Source of the DNA: Phytophthora sp. 'mugwort'
Taxonomy: Eukaryota; Oomycota; Peronosporomycetes; Peronosporales; Peronosporaceae
Assembly: GCA_033558025.1 (NCBI GenBank)
Contig: JAUCEF010000018.1
Location: 1,364,001 to 1,428,000, forward strand
Length of the DNA stretch: 64,000 nucleotides
Direction of reading: 5' to 3'
The position numbers and the translations under genes were made by a program. The stretch's first letter is position 1; each line of letters opens with the position of its first letter. The notes below the pieces were generated by a model. The model worked only from the letters and a program-made list of their open reading frames with translations, had not been told where the DNA came from and searched no databases. This document shows positions 54,747 through 64,000 of the stretch, in pieces.

Positions 54747-57700
54747 TCATGCATCGACCTGCATATCCTCTGCCTCGTCAGGGTCGTCATCCTTGACAAT
54801 TATTGTTCGCTGTTCACCAGAAACAGCTTTTCCGTCGATAGCGTTAGCTTGTCCGACTTGTGTTACAGGAGCGGATGCAATTGCAGGTTTCGATTCAATG
54901 TCTTCGCGTTCGTCGCCCTCAGAATCCGAACCACTGCTCTCCTGGAGGCCTGCCCGAGTCTCCTTGATTTTCATCTTGATAAGATCAAGACGCTCCTTAG
55001 CGCGGCGGTTAGAGAACCACGTCTTGATTTGCTGTTTCGTCACCCCAAATACATTTGCAGAGTGCTCGTCCGTGTGGTCGTCTTGATTCAGCACCTTTTG
55101 CAGTTCCTCCAGTCGAGACACAGTCGGTCGTGGATTCTTTTCGTACTCTTCGATGATTGTCGCGAGCTGCTTCACATTAAAGATCCGTCCTGCGTGTGAG
55201 TTCCCAGCGGAGTCTTCGTCGCTCTTGAAAGCTGCTGCTTCGGTAGTCTCTGTGATTGGTTTCCCAGCAATTGCAAGCTGTTCATTAGGTATCTCCGTTT
55301 TAGTGCGTTTGACGCTGTTTTTGTCGTCATTCACAAGCGCTTTGCGTTTTGCACCAGAAATGGGAGTCGAGGTCTTTGGCTTCGCGCGGGATTTGGCCCC
55401 CTTTTCCGATTTGTTATCGTCGTCAGACTCAGTATCGCTGGAGCTCGATGAGCTCGAGACGGCGTCATCAATGTGCAGATCCGCACCACTCAGGGCCTGA
55501 GGCGGCTGATTTGCTGACCGCCGCTTGTAGAACCAGCAGCGGATCTGCTTATAGTCAATCGATCTCTGCGCTGCATCACTTGACGGGTCCAGGGACGCGA
55601 TTCCATTCAGCCGCGCTGCAATTTTGTCCAATTTCTTCTTGCTCGGCGTGTCTTCCTTGTGGAAATACTTCTCGAGCTTCACCAGCTGAGCCAGCGAGAA
55701 CTTAACACGCGGCCGTCGCGACTCTGGCGATGGTGTCGGGCCTGAACTCGGCGAAGACCCGGGAGTTCCAGGCAAAGATTCTGTGTCAACACTTAGCAAT
55801 AGTGACCGTGATTTTTCCTTTCGTTTCTTGCCCGTACTTGTCTCCCCAGTCATTGCTGCCACCACGTTCGGTGCATCACCGTTCTCCACGATTGCTTGAA
55901 ATTCCTCCTGGAGCTTCATTGTCTGTCGCACAAGTTCTTTGTTGTCTTTGTGCGCTATCAGCACCAATTCCAACTGCCGCTGCATGTCTGACTCAATCAG
56001 GACGGCACGCGGGATGATGAGCGACAGCAGCAACTCGATGATGTCGGTGAGTTCCTCAGCGGGTGCGTCTTCTTCCAGCAACTTTAACATTTTCATCTTG
56101 ATGTGTGACACTTCCTCTTTACCCAACGGTTTGGATGGTCCAGTGCGTGCATTCTTGTAAGGAACATGCAATCTCTCTCGCGCGCGTTCGATCGCTGCAG
56201 TACGTAGTGCCTTGGTTTCCTCTTCGCTCTTACCAGCATCACGAGCATCCTTAATTGCCTTCCTCACAGAAGCAACGTAGTCGATTCGAATGCGCTTCTT
56301 CTGAATACTGGATCCAGCAGAAGTAGGCGGTCTATCAATCACATCCTTTCCGGTGCTCATCGAGACTCTTCCTGCACCAGACGGGCTTGATTTGGGAGTC
56401 CTACCATGCATGGGCTGATCCATGGTATTTGCAATCAGAGCCATGTCGGCTTCGTCGACGACATGACCGGATCCCTGTCCATTCTCACGCATCCGCGATA
56501 CTCGTGCCTCAAGCACTTCCTTGGCCTCATCAATGTAGGCAGCTTTCATCTTTTTCACACTGTCAGCATCCATGTCAGTGGTAGAAATATCTTTCATCTT
56601 CAGGCGCATATAGTCGAGGCGTTCCTTCGCACGTCGGTTGTCAAACCAAATACGGATCTGCTTCACTGAGATACCCTCTGGCTGCAGCTCTGGGTCCGCA
56701 TAGTCTGGGCAGTTGATGATGCGGTACATTGAGTGAATCTCACTAGACTCTGGCCGAGATGACCGCTGGTACCATTCCTCCAGCTTCTGAATCTGCTTCG
56801 ACGAATACAAACGGCTGGCACCACTCTTTCCCTTCGAACCCGATGCAGATCGGCCCGCCGTTCCTGTTGCCTGCTTCCTAGCCCCGCCGGTGGATGCCAT
56901 CTTGCGATCTTGGTTGGGAATTGCTTTAACCTCCTTCACAAAATCAACCTCGAACTGGATGCCTGCAACCTGTAGCTGCTCCAGTAATTGCTTTAAAGAA
57001 TCCAAGCCGTTGTGCACACGACGCAGTAGGACATCTTGCTCTGAGATTCCTGAGGCTGCTACGTTGTTCCACGCGGTACCATTACCGTTGCTCGCACTAG
57101 CATCGTTTGTTGCAACAATCTGAGAAGAGGCGGCAGAAGACGCATGAGTTGACGATGATGCAGGAACCAGCAGGAACGGCGGTGGGGGAGGAGACGTCAC
57201 CAGCTGTTGCTCCTGCTGCCGCTCCTGCTTGACAATGTTGCTGCTGTTGTTGTTGTTGTTGTCAGCGTTGGTGACGTAAACGTCATCATGACCTGCGCCG
57301 CTGGAGTTTTCAAGCCAATTCAGGCCCATGACGCCGTTGATCTCCTTTGTGAGAGTCTGCGTGATATGCAGCATCTCCCCTGTCTGCTCCAATATCGTGG
57401 CGTTGATGTTCTTACCGCCGCGCAATGCTAGATCCGTCAAGCGCTGCACCTCTGTCTCCGCCGCCGCACCTGTTAAACCTCCCGCTACTCCGGATCTGTC
57501 ATCAATATCCCCTTTGCCTCGGCCCATGGTGGAAGCCTTGGAGCCACGGCTGCCGCGACCCTTGGTAGAGGAATCACTACGCAGCTGCTTGCGCGGTGTA
57601 CTAGCAGGCGGTTTATCAGCCGCTGAGCTCTTGATGACCGGCTCGCAATCCGGGCAATACCACTGGCGATTGGCGCCCTGCGGTAGCTTGGGGAACTGCT

Positions 57701-58508
57701 GACGGAAGCAGCTCGTGTGATACATGCACTTGCACTGCACACACAGCAGCGCCCGTCGCCCATTGCGCGGCTCATGGCACGCCTCGCATTCTTTGCGCGC
57801 CACAGTGCGGCGGCGTGCTGCAATGATCGCGCCCACATTGGAGGTACCAGACTTGAGCGTCAGCGGCGTGGAGTCGTCTAGATGCTGGGTGCTGGCACTG
57901 CTAGGGCTGGGTGAGGGCGCGCGGTTTGCGGGAGCTTCCGACGCTGAGTCCGTCTCGCTGTGCGTTGGCGTTTTCTTCTGGTATGGGGATTGGGATGTCA
58001 CAATGAAAGACGTTGCGCTCTTGGGAGGCTCGTCGTCGTCGGTCTCAGAGCGTCTCGGCGTGGCTGTGCTGTCCAGGTCGTCGTCGGACGGCGCGTTCAG
58101 CGACTCGTCGTCGTCCTTCTCTACCTGCACACCACCTTCGTCTTCCTCATCCACGTCTACTTCATCCTCCTTCTCAACAGCCGTCACAGTTTTCATCGCT
58201 GGACCTCGGGGCGCTGGGTCGTGGTCTGCTTCCCTCGAAGTCATCAAAGGAACCCTCGCGTCGCTCTTGATGGACGCCACGTCTTCCTCCTCGTCCTCGT
58301 CCGAAGCGTCGTCATCGTCCGATACCGACTGGAGGTTGCTCTTGTATACCAACAGCGCCTTCTTGCGCTCTGTGGCGTCGTCCAGCACCGTCTTGTCCTC
58401 CATCTCGACGTCTGCCATCAGTCGCTCCCTCGCTCGCTCTTTTGGTGTGGGGGGCCTCGGCTGCCCACGCAGTAAGTACGATATGGTGTGAGCCACTGAA
58501 ATACACAA
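54747..58508 (-). CDS. PHD-finger and triple-homeodomain protein
   Basis: Intronless frame of 1253 residues. The true start may be the Met at 58415 (MADVEMEDKTVLDD). An acidic Ser/Asp-rich N-terminus (about 60-165) precedes a PHD finger at 241-289 (CEACHEPRNGRRALLCVQCK, CMYHTSC, WYCPDC). PHD fingers read histone H3 tails. Three homeodomains follow: about 560-632 (IRIWFDNRRAKERLDYM), about 930-995 (IRCWFYKRRSANQ) and about 1095-1172 (IKTWFSNRRAKERLDLI). The first and third keep the DNA-contacting Asn in WFxN; the second has Lys instead. Poly-Asn/Gln and basic Ser/Lys linkers separate them, with the basic stretch GKKRKEKSRS before the second. A chromatin-reading transcription factor is the likely role, nuclear. 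The family is expected in oomycetes but the triple arrangement is notable. Confidence 0.92.
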   Translation of the reverse strand: MCISVAHTISYLLRGQPRPPTPKERARERLMADVEMEDKTVLDDATERKKALLVYKSNLQSVSDDDDASDEDEEEDVASIKSDARVPLMTSREADHDPAPRGPAMKTVTAVEKEDEVDVDEEDEGGVQVEKDDDESLNAPSDDDLDSTATPRRSETDDDEPPKSATSFIVTSQSPYQKKTPTHSETDSASEAPANRAPSPSPSSASTQHLDDSTPLTLKSGTSNVGAIIAARRRTVARKECEACHEPRNGRRALLCVQCKCMYHTSCFRQQFPKLPQGANRQWYCPDCEPVIKSSAADKPPASTPRKQLRSDSSTKGRGSRGSKASTMGRGKGDIDDRSGVAGGLTGAAAETEVQRLTDLALRGGKNINATILEQTGEMLHITQTLTKEINGVMGLNWLENSSGAGHDDVYVTNADNNNNNSSNIVKQERQQEQQLVTSPPPPPFLLVPASSSTHASSAASSQIVATNDASASNGNGTAWNNVAASGISEQDVLLRRVHNGLDSLKQLLEQLQVAGIQFEVDFVKEVKAIPNQDRKMASTGGARKQATGTAGRSASGSKGKSGASRLYSSKQIQKLEEWYQRSSRPESSEIHSMYRIINCPDYADPELQPEGISVKQIRIWFDNRRAKERLDYMRLKMKDISTTDMDADSVKKMKAAYIDEAKEVLEARVSRMRENGQGSGHVVDEADMALIANTMDQPMHGRTPKSSPSGAGRVSMSTGKDVIDRPPTSAGSSIQKKRIRIDYVASVRKAIKDARDAGKSEEETKALRTAAIERARERLHVPYKNARTGPSKPLGKEEVSHIKMKMLKLLEEDAPAEELTDIIELLLSLIIPRAVLIESDMQRQLELVLIAHKDNKELVRQTMKLQEEFQAIVENGDAPNVVAAMTGETSTGKKRKEKSRSLLLSVDTESLPGTPGSSPSSGPTPSPESRRPRVKFSLAQLVKLEKYFHKEDTPSKKKLDKIAARLNGIASLDPSSDAAQRSIDYKQIRCWFYKRRSANQPPQALSGADLHIDDAVSSSSSSSDTESDDDNKSEKGAKSRAKPKTSTPISGAKRKALVNDDKNSVKRTKTEIPNEQLAIAGKPITETTEAAAFKSDEDSAGNSHAGRIFNVKQLATIIEEYEKNPRPTVSRLEELQKVLNQDDHTDEHSANVFGVTKQQIKTWFSNRRAKERLDLIKMKIKETRAGLQESSGSDSEGDEREDIESKPAIASAPVTQVGQANAIDGKAVSGEQRTIIVKDDDPDEAEDMQVDA

Positions 58509-58765
58509 AATATGATAATGTTCATCATTGTTTTTAGAAAGATCACTCTACACCATTTCCTGGTCAAGTTACAAATTTTACCAACCAAGCTGCAAAGTGT
58601 GAAAAATGGTATTTTGTGTGCTGTCACAAAAAGTGCATTTTCATGATTTGCAAAAATGATGGGTATGCTTTTCAGGCAAAATGCAACCCACTTTCCTTCA
58701 GCCATTTTGGCGGGAACTGTGCGACTCCTTAGCGCCAACCAAGCCGCCCGACTAGTACAGCTTCC

Positions 58766-58786
58766 GCATTTCACTCATTTTCACAA
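58766..58786 (+). promoter_or_regulatory. Oomycete initiator-like element before the transposase relic
   Basis: tttcactcattttcacaaatg contains TCATTTTCA followed by CAAAT, similar to the oomycete Inr plus flanking-promoter pattern. It overlaps the first ATG of the transposase relic. Confidence 0.45.
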
Positions 58787-59478
58787 ATGCTGTCCCCGTT
58801 GCACCCGGACAAGAAGCAGATCTCATTCGAGCAAGCACAAGCAAAGGCTCGCGTCGTCCATGCTTACCAAGAAGGCAAGGACTGGCGAGAGATAGCAGCA
58901 TCTAATAACGTGGGCTACTTCACAGCTCGTGCCGCTGGTCAAGAGCCCAAGCACCGCGCGATGGCCTTCGTCAAACTTCTGTCAAGATGACCGTGGAGGT
59001 CGTGAGCAAGATCGAATAATACATCAACGAGGATTGCCGCCACACACTGGATCAGCTGTGCGACGGGCGTCACTCTGACCTGCGCGTTACAGTGAGCAAG
59101 ACGTCGGTGCACCGTGCGCTTCAAGGTATGTTATACTCGACCAAGCGCTTGCGAATCGAGATGGCTACCATGAACTCAAGTATCAACAAGGAATAGCGGA
59201 AGATTTTCGTGAACGAGCTCAACACGCATATTAAGAAATGTAGCATGATTGTTTTTCGGGACGAGACCAGCCTGAACTTGTATCTATCACGAAACGAAGG
59301 GTGGTCTCGGGTTGGTGAACGTGTTGTTATTCAACTTCCGCCATCCCAAGGCAAGAACCTGCACGTACAAGCTGGCGTCTCCAGTGGCTCGGGATTGCTC
59401 CTGCTGCAAACACATGAAGGCTCAATTCAAAAGGAAGAAGATGCAAGGTTCATGGCTGACCTTTCGTGGAAAGCGTGA
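58787..59478 (+). pseudogene. Tc1/mariner-type transposase relic
   Basis: Frames at 58787-58990 (helix-turn-helix: KARVVHAYQEGKDWREIAAS), 58987-59195 (EVVSKIE, stop, YINEDCRHTLDQL; TVSKTSVHRALQGMLYSTKR) and 59209-59478 show a transposase of the IS630-Tc1-mariner group. The first acidic residue of the DDE core is in SMIVFRDETSLNLYLSRNEG, followed by GWSRVGERVVIQLPPSQGKN. The second and third catalytic residues are missing because the frame ends at 59478, where GATC-LTR sequence follows. Stops at about 59018 and 59195 confirm it is dead. No terminal inverted repeats were identified. Confidence 0.8.
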
Positions 59479-59539
59479 ATAAGAATCTCAAACCCCGTGG
59501 CAACAAGCCGAATCTGCGAGATAGGTGGAAGAAATCAAC

Positions 59540-59867
59540 CAGAGGAGAACTGACAGCGGGCGAAAAGCGAGTTTGACGGCAACCAGGTTGGATGGATATC
59601 ACGTAAAGGACGCAGATCAAGCGAAGGACGAAACTTACTGGCGATTGGCAGATTGTTGCCGATCTACTCTTCATATGACTACAGTCACTCCCGATCGATC
59701 CTCGATGACAGCCGATCTTAGACCAGATCCGGGCAAGGGATGAAGATCAAGACTTATCGGCGACATGCGGATCGGACCACGTTAGCCCCGATCGGCCAAG
59801 ATCGAATCGACGCCAGACATCAAGATTGGAGTCCAGGGGCGTGGATCAAGACCGATCGGTGACATGC
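59540..59867 (+). repeat. GATC-LTR fragment (C3), interrupted by element G
   Basis: Matches C1 in inverted orientation (e.g. tcactcccgatcga ... gatcttagaccagatccggg). It breaks off at cggtgacatgc, exactly where the LTR of element G begins. In C1 the sequence runs on past gacatg. Confidence 0.7.
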
Positions 59868-60297
59868 TGTGACGCGGGTCACACGCACCCTGACCTGAGG
59901 AAGCGTAGCTTTTAACCGAGACAGACGCCCTGCGTCTCTGTCTTCTTGTCGCACGTGGAAAGCCTGACTTTCCAATAGTCCGTGGGGACAGGGTTCCCAC
60001 GACTTGCGCATTTCTAGGTTAGATTTTAATTGAATCTTTATTAACATGATCCTATGTTCCTACTTACTGTACACTGCCTAATTAATGCATCCCCTAAGTC
60101 ACTGGTTTATCAATGGGTGGTTCTCAAGCCATGTCTCCTTCTTAAGTGCGATTCGTACCTAAAGGTGTATCTCACCTAGGGTACGATTCGTACCTAACTG
60201 TGTCTCTGATCTAAGTGCCATCCGTACTTAGTAGTGTGTCTCTCTCCTCGATACGATCCGTACCTAGTGTGTGGGCGTCCCATATTGTGTGGTCACA
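59868..60297 (+). repeat. 5' LTR of element G
   Basis: LTR with inverted termini TGTGAC / GTCACA at 59868 and 60297. It is inserted in the C3 fragment and followed within five bases by a primer site. Its U5 side contains the 35-bp tandem repeat. The boundary could be 60300 if the final CA before the 2-nt spacer is used. Confidence 0.7.
60142..60265 (+). repeat. Four imperfect tandem repeats of about 35 bp
   Basis: Units contain a variant of gnnCGATYCGTACCTAa followed by gtgtctct: gcgattcgtaccta (60149), acgattcgtaccta (60183), gccatccgtactta (60216), acgatccgtaccta (60253). They sit near the 3' end of the LTR. Confidence 0.8.
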
Positions 60298-60302
60298 CCA
60301 AC

Positions 60303-60318
60303 TGGTCATGGGCCATCC
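60303..60318 (+). other. tRNA primer-binding site of element G
   Basis: TGGTCATGGGCCATCC follows the LTR. It would pair with a tRNA 3' end finishing GACCA. Confidence 0.5.
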
Positions 60319-60429
60319 ATTAAGAGCACGCCCCATTACACCCTCCCACACCCAAACGGAGAACACCGTACGGGAAGGTCAGACGGGAATCCAGCGGATA
60401 ACGCGCACTTCGTGCCGCACCCGGAGGGT

Positions 60430-62420
60430 TGGACCTCACTTATCAAAAGCCCCGCCGAGGCCGACGATACTTCGCTCAATGGGCATAACCAAGACCATGA
60501 CACCACCGAGTCCCGCGGCGCCCAGCGCGCCTACAATACCCGCCGACACGTCCGTGTCCGAGGCCGCAGCGTCCAACGCTGGCCCAACGAGGACCAGGAG
60601 CCAGACGAAGGCGAACTCCGCCAACACGAAGACCGGAAAGGCGAAAGCCCCGCGGGCTAGCACCAAGCCGAAGACGAAGAAGACCAAGGCCCTGGCGCGC
60701 AGAGCGGCCTTGCCTGCAGCACGCCATCGTAAGCGACACGAAGTGTCCGTGACTGGCCCCGTGGGTTCGCTGAGCGATGAGTCGAGCGGCGAGGATACGA
60801 TGTGATCCATCCGAACCTCTTCCTTCCTGACGAGGACATGCCTAGCAAGGCTACGTCCACCGATAAGGCGAAGACTCCTGTGCCTGCGCCTGCGAAGAGC
60901 TCGTCTCCGCCGACTACGCCGTCCGCCAAGTGGCCCCGCCGAACACGACGTCCGCCGAAGTGGCCCCGCGGAGCACGCCGTCCGCCAAAGCGGCCCCAGA
61001 GATCCTGCTTTCCGACGATGTCTCTCACGAGGTGGACTACGAGTTGTCGAAGGACGAGTACGAGACGCTGCCGTCTTCTCTATAGCTCACTGAGCAGCAG
61101 CGTGCCATCCATCCGGAAAGCCCTGTGCGTCCGCGCACCAAAGCTTCCGTCGAGAGAGCCAAGGCGGTGCCTAAGAGCCGTGAAGCCACAGCTGCGCCAG
61201 CCACTCGTGCACCTCAGCTCGAGAAGCCATTATCATCACCAACGCCGGTGTTGACGAAGGACTCGACCCTGCGTGTCTCGATGCCGAACGATCTCAAGAC
61301 CGCAAACGTGAACACGAGCTGTCGGCCCCCCCCCCGAAGTCGTGGGCAGCTGCTAGCGCACCGCATCTGGTCTCCGGAAGAGTATTCGAGTATTTGCGGC
61401 GAGGCCGTCAGCCCGGAGTCACCGTAGCTAGCTTCGAAGAGTGTCCGATCGTTCTTGCGAGCGACACGGCCCTCGCTCAATACTCCAACGAGGTCGAGTT
61501 CGAGACTTGGCTTCGCCACGCCAGCTACCCCTGGCTGAGTTACTGCGGTCGCCTCGTCGGCTATATTGGCTCGTGCTGCGGCGTCATCGATTTCGCATGG
61601 CGAAGATAAAAGCTGACCGGACTTGGGATCGACGTTGTGACGTCCGAGATTTGTCCGCACCACAAGTTGTCCTCGAGGAGGTCGTGTCGAAGGTGCAGAA
61701 GTCGAGGATTTCACAGCCCGTTGAACCTAGGAGCGTCCTAGGGCCTGTTAGCGCTGACCGGCTCCGTGGGAGCGCTTATAAGCGTCCACGATGTCGGCGC
61801 AGTCCACCACGAGGCGCTTTCCGTCTCCCACGTATTATCGGACGAAGGATAGCCGCGCCACTTACCATATAATCATCAACGCCCGCACACCTCCAGTGTT
61901 TCATCAGCTTCTCCACATAAGGGTACTACTCCTCATCACTACCCACTAGGGGTGGAGGAGACCAGAGCGGCCGTTGCTGGATCGTCGCGGCTTGAATTGA
62001 CGCCGACTTGTTCGGGGGACCCCGCGGAAGCGATGGCGAGTTGCCACAGCCTTCTGAACGTTCATCGAACGGATATGATCGCTTTGCATGGCCGCCAACA
62101 GCTCCTGGAGACGCCATTGGAGCGGGAGTTGCGCCAGGCGCCCAACGTAGACGCGGAGAGGCACCGCCTGTGGGCGAAGGTGGATCGCCTGGAGCAGGAA
62201 TTGACGCAGACTGAGATGCGTGTCCGTCATTCGCTCGAAGAGCAGGTCGGGTGGATCAGGGATCTGTATGACCGCGTCCGACGCCTGGAGCGGCACCCGC
62301 CTGTCGAGCCTGTGAGGGCTGCTTCTGCTGCGCGGCCGCCATCGGCGCCTGTGAATGAGGAGACACTGATGCCCGTGGTACAGAGCGCTCTGCGTCGCTA
62401 CATGGGGGTCTCGGACAGAC
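60430..62420 (+). pseudogene. gag-like protein of element G (broken)
   Basis: Plus-strand coding relic. A Pro/Ala/Thr-rich N-terminus starts near 60480 (MGITKTMTPPSPAAPSAPTI). A Lys/Arg-rich patch follows at 60650-60740, then an acidic stretch (DVSHEVDYELSKDEYETLPS, 61017-61080). Next are VASFEECPIVLASDTALAQY and VEFETWLRHASYPWLSYCGR (61420-61560), then a coiled coil at 62000-62290 (LERELRQAPNVDAERHRLWA, VDRLEQELTQTEMRVRHSLE). Frameshifts at about 60810, 61100, 61430 and 61610. The coding strand changes at about 62420, where element H's integrase end begins. Confidence 0.55.
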
Positions 62421-63993
62421 TTGGCGGAAGGCGCTCCGTCTCATGGTACGCTTTGAGCATGCCGGCGTAGAACATTGGATGCGTCTCCATGGACGATGGC
62501 AGATCCAGCGTGTAGGCGTTGCCGTGGACACCAATGACCGTGAACGGCCCCACAAATCGTGGCCTGAGTTTTGTGCTCCCACCGAAGACACTGCGTGTAT
62601 AGGAAGATTTTTGTTATTTAATAACACCAAATCTCCAATTTTAAACACTTGTGTGTTGTTGCGCCCATGGCGGCCACTGTTTTCCTTTTGTAGATCTTGG
62701 GCGGCTGCCATGGCGTCACGGACGCGAGCACGAATCGTTGCCTCAGCCTCGATGAAGGAAAATAAAGTTCCGTTTCAGGGGTGGACGTACGCCTTTGAGA
62801 CCTATTGGGTCGTTGACGACAGACCCTCCCTCATTCAAATCAGACGCCGGAGGCAATGATAACGGCGTACGCGGATGCCGCAACCCATTAACGTAGAACG
62901 GGGTGAACCGCATTATTCAGCGCAAATTCCACTTGGGTCAACAGCGTGCTCCATTCGTGGGTTCTGCCACGCAGACACTGCGCAAGACGTCTTCCAAGAC
63001 ACGGTTGACGCGTTCGGTTTGACCATCGGTCTACGGATGGTCCGTCGTGGATATGTCCATCTTCGTACCGAGAAGTCGGAATAGGTGTTGCCAGAAATGA
63101 GACACAAACCGAGGGTCTCTGTCACTGACAAATGCCTCTGGGAGGTCGTGATGACAGGAGACATTACCAATAAAGAGCTGTACCGCCTGCACTGCTGTCA
63201 CACTCTTCTTCACGGCCACCAGCCGTCCCATCTTGCTCATCCGGCAAACGAAGACCAAGATGCCAGTATGGCCTCTGCCATCGGGCGGTAACTCGAAGAT
63301 GAAGTCCATGCTCATCGTGCGTCAACAGACAGCCGAAACCGGCAGGCTCATCAGTTGCGCTGCCGAAGCGAGCGAGAGTTTTACCGTTGGCACGTCTCGC
63401 ATGTTTTGACGTAAGATCGAACCCACTTATACATATGGGTCCACCTGTAATCCCGTGCCACTGACTTGTACGTCTTTTCTCGACCCAAGTGGCCGCTAAG
63501 CGCCGTGTCGTGGGCCTCAAAGAGTATTTACTGCCTCGGGGCGTCGTCATTGGGTACGACCAGGCGAGGGTCCTCTTTGTCTATTTGGTAGTAGAGAAGG
63601 CCCTGAGAAAGGTTATAGCGGTGCAACCGTGCGTGTTGACCGTAAGTTGGGCATTCCCAGAGCCCGCGCGCAGCGCTTGTACCAAATCTCTGAGATTGTC
63701 GTCTACTGTGTAAGCTTCACGGAGCAGCCCGTCGAGCGACGACTCGAGAAGCACAGCGTGTGTTAGCTCGTAGTCTGGTCTCCTGGAGAGCGCGTCTGCT
63801 AGGATGTGTTGCTTGCCCGGCTTGTGTAAGCCACCATGAAGTTGTACTCGGCGAAGAACGATAGCCATCGCGCTATGCGCTGAGGGAGATGCGGCGACAA
63901 GGTCGCCGTCCTCAACGAGGCACGGTCAGTGTAGATCACAAAGGACTTGTTGCCCAGCAGATGAACCCTGAAGTTCACCAGCGCGTACTTCAT
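62421..63993 (-). pseudogene. RNaseH and integrase relic (element H)
   Basis: Minus-strand Ty3/gypsy pol running in from beyond the right edge. RNaseH: MKYALVNFRVHLLGNKSFVI, DRASLRTATLSPHLPQRIAR, then LADALSRRPDYELTHAVLLE. The integrase core at 63315-63031 has SMDFIFELPPDGRGHTGILV and FVCRMSKMGRL. The tail is VFKIGDLVLLNNKNLPIHAV and MFYAGMLKAYHETERLPPSL at about 62490-62420. Close relative of A2 pol (ALSRRPDYEL, SMSLDFIFGLP, MSTADH-type motifs), but on the opposite strand. Frameshifts present. Confidence 0.85.
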
Positions 63994-64000
63994 CGTGAGG

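Noticed and set aside
57485..58475. Open frames on the plus strand opposite the PHD-homeobox gene (57724-58491 and others)
   Set aside because: Antisense shadows of Asp/Ser-rich codons; low-complexity Ser/Val translation and no domain.

Overview
This window looks like nuclear DNA of an oomycete, most probably a Phytophthora-like species. The evidence is: short introns (about 60-90 bp) with GT-AG borders; a CEP164-type centriole/flagellum gene; a PHD finger plus homeobox protein; a stramenopile-style SANT-like/RING-like protein; very dense Ty3/gypsy (partly chromodomain) retrotransposons; and an inserted set of mitochondrial pieces whose cox1 fragment reads like oomycete cox1. I had no database search, so the genus is inferred.

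Layout. (1) 1-9130: transposon graveyard. It holds a degenerate integrase-chromodomain end (+), a long broken gag-like region on the minus strand with its LTR (element E, LTR 6304-7072), and a minus-strand Ty3/gypsy copy A1 (5' LTR 8803-9130). (2) 9131-18033: two host genes on the plus strand, a five-exon TPR + PH protein and an eight-exon CEP164-like coiled-coil protein. (3) 18240-48480: about 30 kb of nested retroelements. Copy A2 (plus strand, inverted relative to A1) starts at 22003 and continues at 38524-41630. It is split by a 14.1-kb composite element B (24371-38518) flanked by a 5-bp target duplication CTCGG. B has LTRs in inverted orientation at its two outer ends, decayed gag/PR/RT/RNaseH/IN on the minus strand, an 0.8-kb mosaic of mitochondrial DNA between PR and RT, and a polytopic membrane-protein ORF plus an antisense ORF between pol and the left LTRs. 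GATC-rich LTRs of a third family (C) occur at 19282, about 41790-43065 and 59540. Element D (44404-48475) uses the same tRNA primer as B and has lost PR-RT.

(4) 49187-58508: a compact, gene-dense island of five host genes: RING-like/SANT-like protein (+), DnaJ protein (-), STK16/NAK-type kinase (-, seven exons), a FEN/PolI-type 5'-3' exonuclease-like protein (+), and a PHD plus triple-homeodomain protein (-). Spacers are only 53-380 bp. (5) 58766-64000: a Tc1/mariner-type transposase relic, a GATC-LTR fragment interrupted by the LTR of element G (59868-60297) with its gag, and a minus-strand RNaseH-integrase relic.

The intact genes are housekeeping or cell-biological (cilium, chaperone, membrane-traffic kinase, nucleic-acid metabolism, chromatin). 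The rest is a stratified record of retroelement insertion. The most unusual parts are element B (inverted terminal LTRs with a clean TSD, env-position membrane ORF, antisense ORF, mitochondrial mosaic) and the perfect 25-bp hairpin kept between nucleocapsid and protease in both A copies.
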